Below, one piece after another: positions 15,196-15,411 of a stretch of DNA of 15,411 bases. The stretch lies in NCBI GenBank assembly GCA_039921525.1, contig JBDSBP010000413.1, positions 1 to 15,411 on the forward strand, given 5' to 3'. The first letter of the stretch is position 1. Each line of letters opens with the position of its first letter. Origin of the DNA: JADCRZ01 sp039921525 (GTDB lineage: Bacteria > Bacteroidota > Bacteroidia > Chitinophagales > Chitinophagaceae). The translations under genes were made by a program, and so were the position numbers. Below the pieces are notes generated by a model. That model worked only from the letters and a program-made list of their open reading frames with translations, was not told the DNA's origin and searched no databases.

Positions 15196-15346
15196 CCCAA
15201 GGCTGAAGCGCAATGTCTTTTAGTTAAGCTTGTTATGTCTCATTAATTTTGTTGGTGCCGTTTTTGGTCAGCCCCCTCATTTTGAACCAGGTTCACAATG
15301 AGGGGACAACCATCTTAACTAAATGACATTGGCCGGAAGCCTTGGG
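15196..15346. mobile_element. Nested inverted-repeat element, possible MITE or IS remnant
   Basis: Outer arms at 15196-15228 and 15314-15346 are inverted copies identical at 27 of 33 positions. Within them, CCCAAGGCT/AGCCTTGGG and CAATGTC-x-TTTAGTTAAG with its complement are conserved, separated by a six-base mismatched block. Inside lies a near-perfect palindrome, with a 16-base left arm at 15273-15288, one spacer base, and a right arm at 15290-15305, differing at one position (15296). No transposase frame fits inside. The length of about 150 bases, inverted ends and lack of coding sequence fit a miniature inverted-repeat transposable element. CAATGTC...TTAAG (15211-15228 and 15314-15331) may be the true ends, with the CCCAAGGCT arms being an interrupted older hairpin. 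No target duplication was identified. Confidence 0.45.
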
Positions 15347-15411
15347 TTATTAATAAAGAAATATAAACTGACGTTATAGTATCGGGTCGAAGCTGTTTTT
15401 ATGAACAAAAA

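Noticed and set aside
15401..15411. ATGAACAAAAA at the right edge as the start of a new gene
   Set aside because: Eleven bases resemble a typical M-N-K signal-peptide start, but nothing beyond the codons MNK can be read, so it cannot be called.

Overview
The window reads as a chromosomal stretch of a Bacteroidota bacterium, most likely near the Chitinophagaceae. The evidence is an AT-rich sequence without Shine-Dalgarno sites in front of most genes, several TAnnTTTG-type -7 promoter elements, and a C-terminal type IX secretion (T9SS) sorting domain. Several protein families seen here are also typical of the phylum. No rRNA, tRNA, CRISPR array, phage gene or intact transposase gene was found. 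The genus call is inference.

Layout. Minus strand, 1-3058: the beginning of an exported protein that runs off the left edge, a doubtful 54-codon ORF, and a large secreted purple acid phosphatase with a T9SS tail. A 493-base divergent intergenic region follows. Plus strand, 3552-11213: a DUF502 membrane protein, an exported zinc-dependent phospholipase C/P1-nuclease-family enzyme, serC (phosphoserine aminotransferase), a DUF1015 protein, a small unrecognised protein, a periplasmic TPR protein and a long-chain acyl-CoA synthetase. A soluble PAS-domain histidine kinase lies convergently on the minus strand (11307-12572). A 521-base gap separates it from a plus-strand exported serine hydrolase of the CocE / alpha-amino acid ester hydrolase class. 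The last 470 bases are non-coding and rich in palindromes, including a nested inverted-repeat element that looks like a MITE or insertion-sequence remnant.

How the genes fit together. serC and the DUF1015 gene are 24 bases apart and probably form one serine-biosynthesis transcript, perhaps with the 140-aa gene behind them. The purple acid phosphatase and the phospholipase/nuclease-like enzyme both act on phosphate esters outside the cytoplasm, which may suggest phosphate or nutrient scavenging. They are divergently placed and no shared regulatory site is evident. The other genes look like independent housekeeping or accessory functions.

The window is largely ordinary chromosome, and I see no clearly new multi-gene system. 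The points most worth a second look are the ParB/serine-kinase-like DGHHR motif in the DUF1015 protein beside serC, the conserved carboxylate cluster in the CocE-type hydrolase, the complete P1/PLC metal-ligand set starting at a Trp at the predicted mature N-terminus, and the nested palindromic element at the right end.
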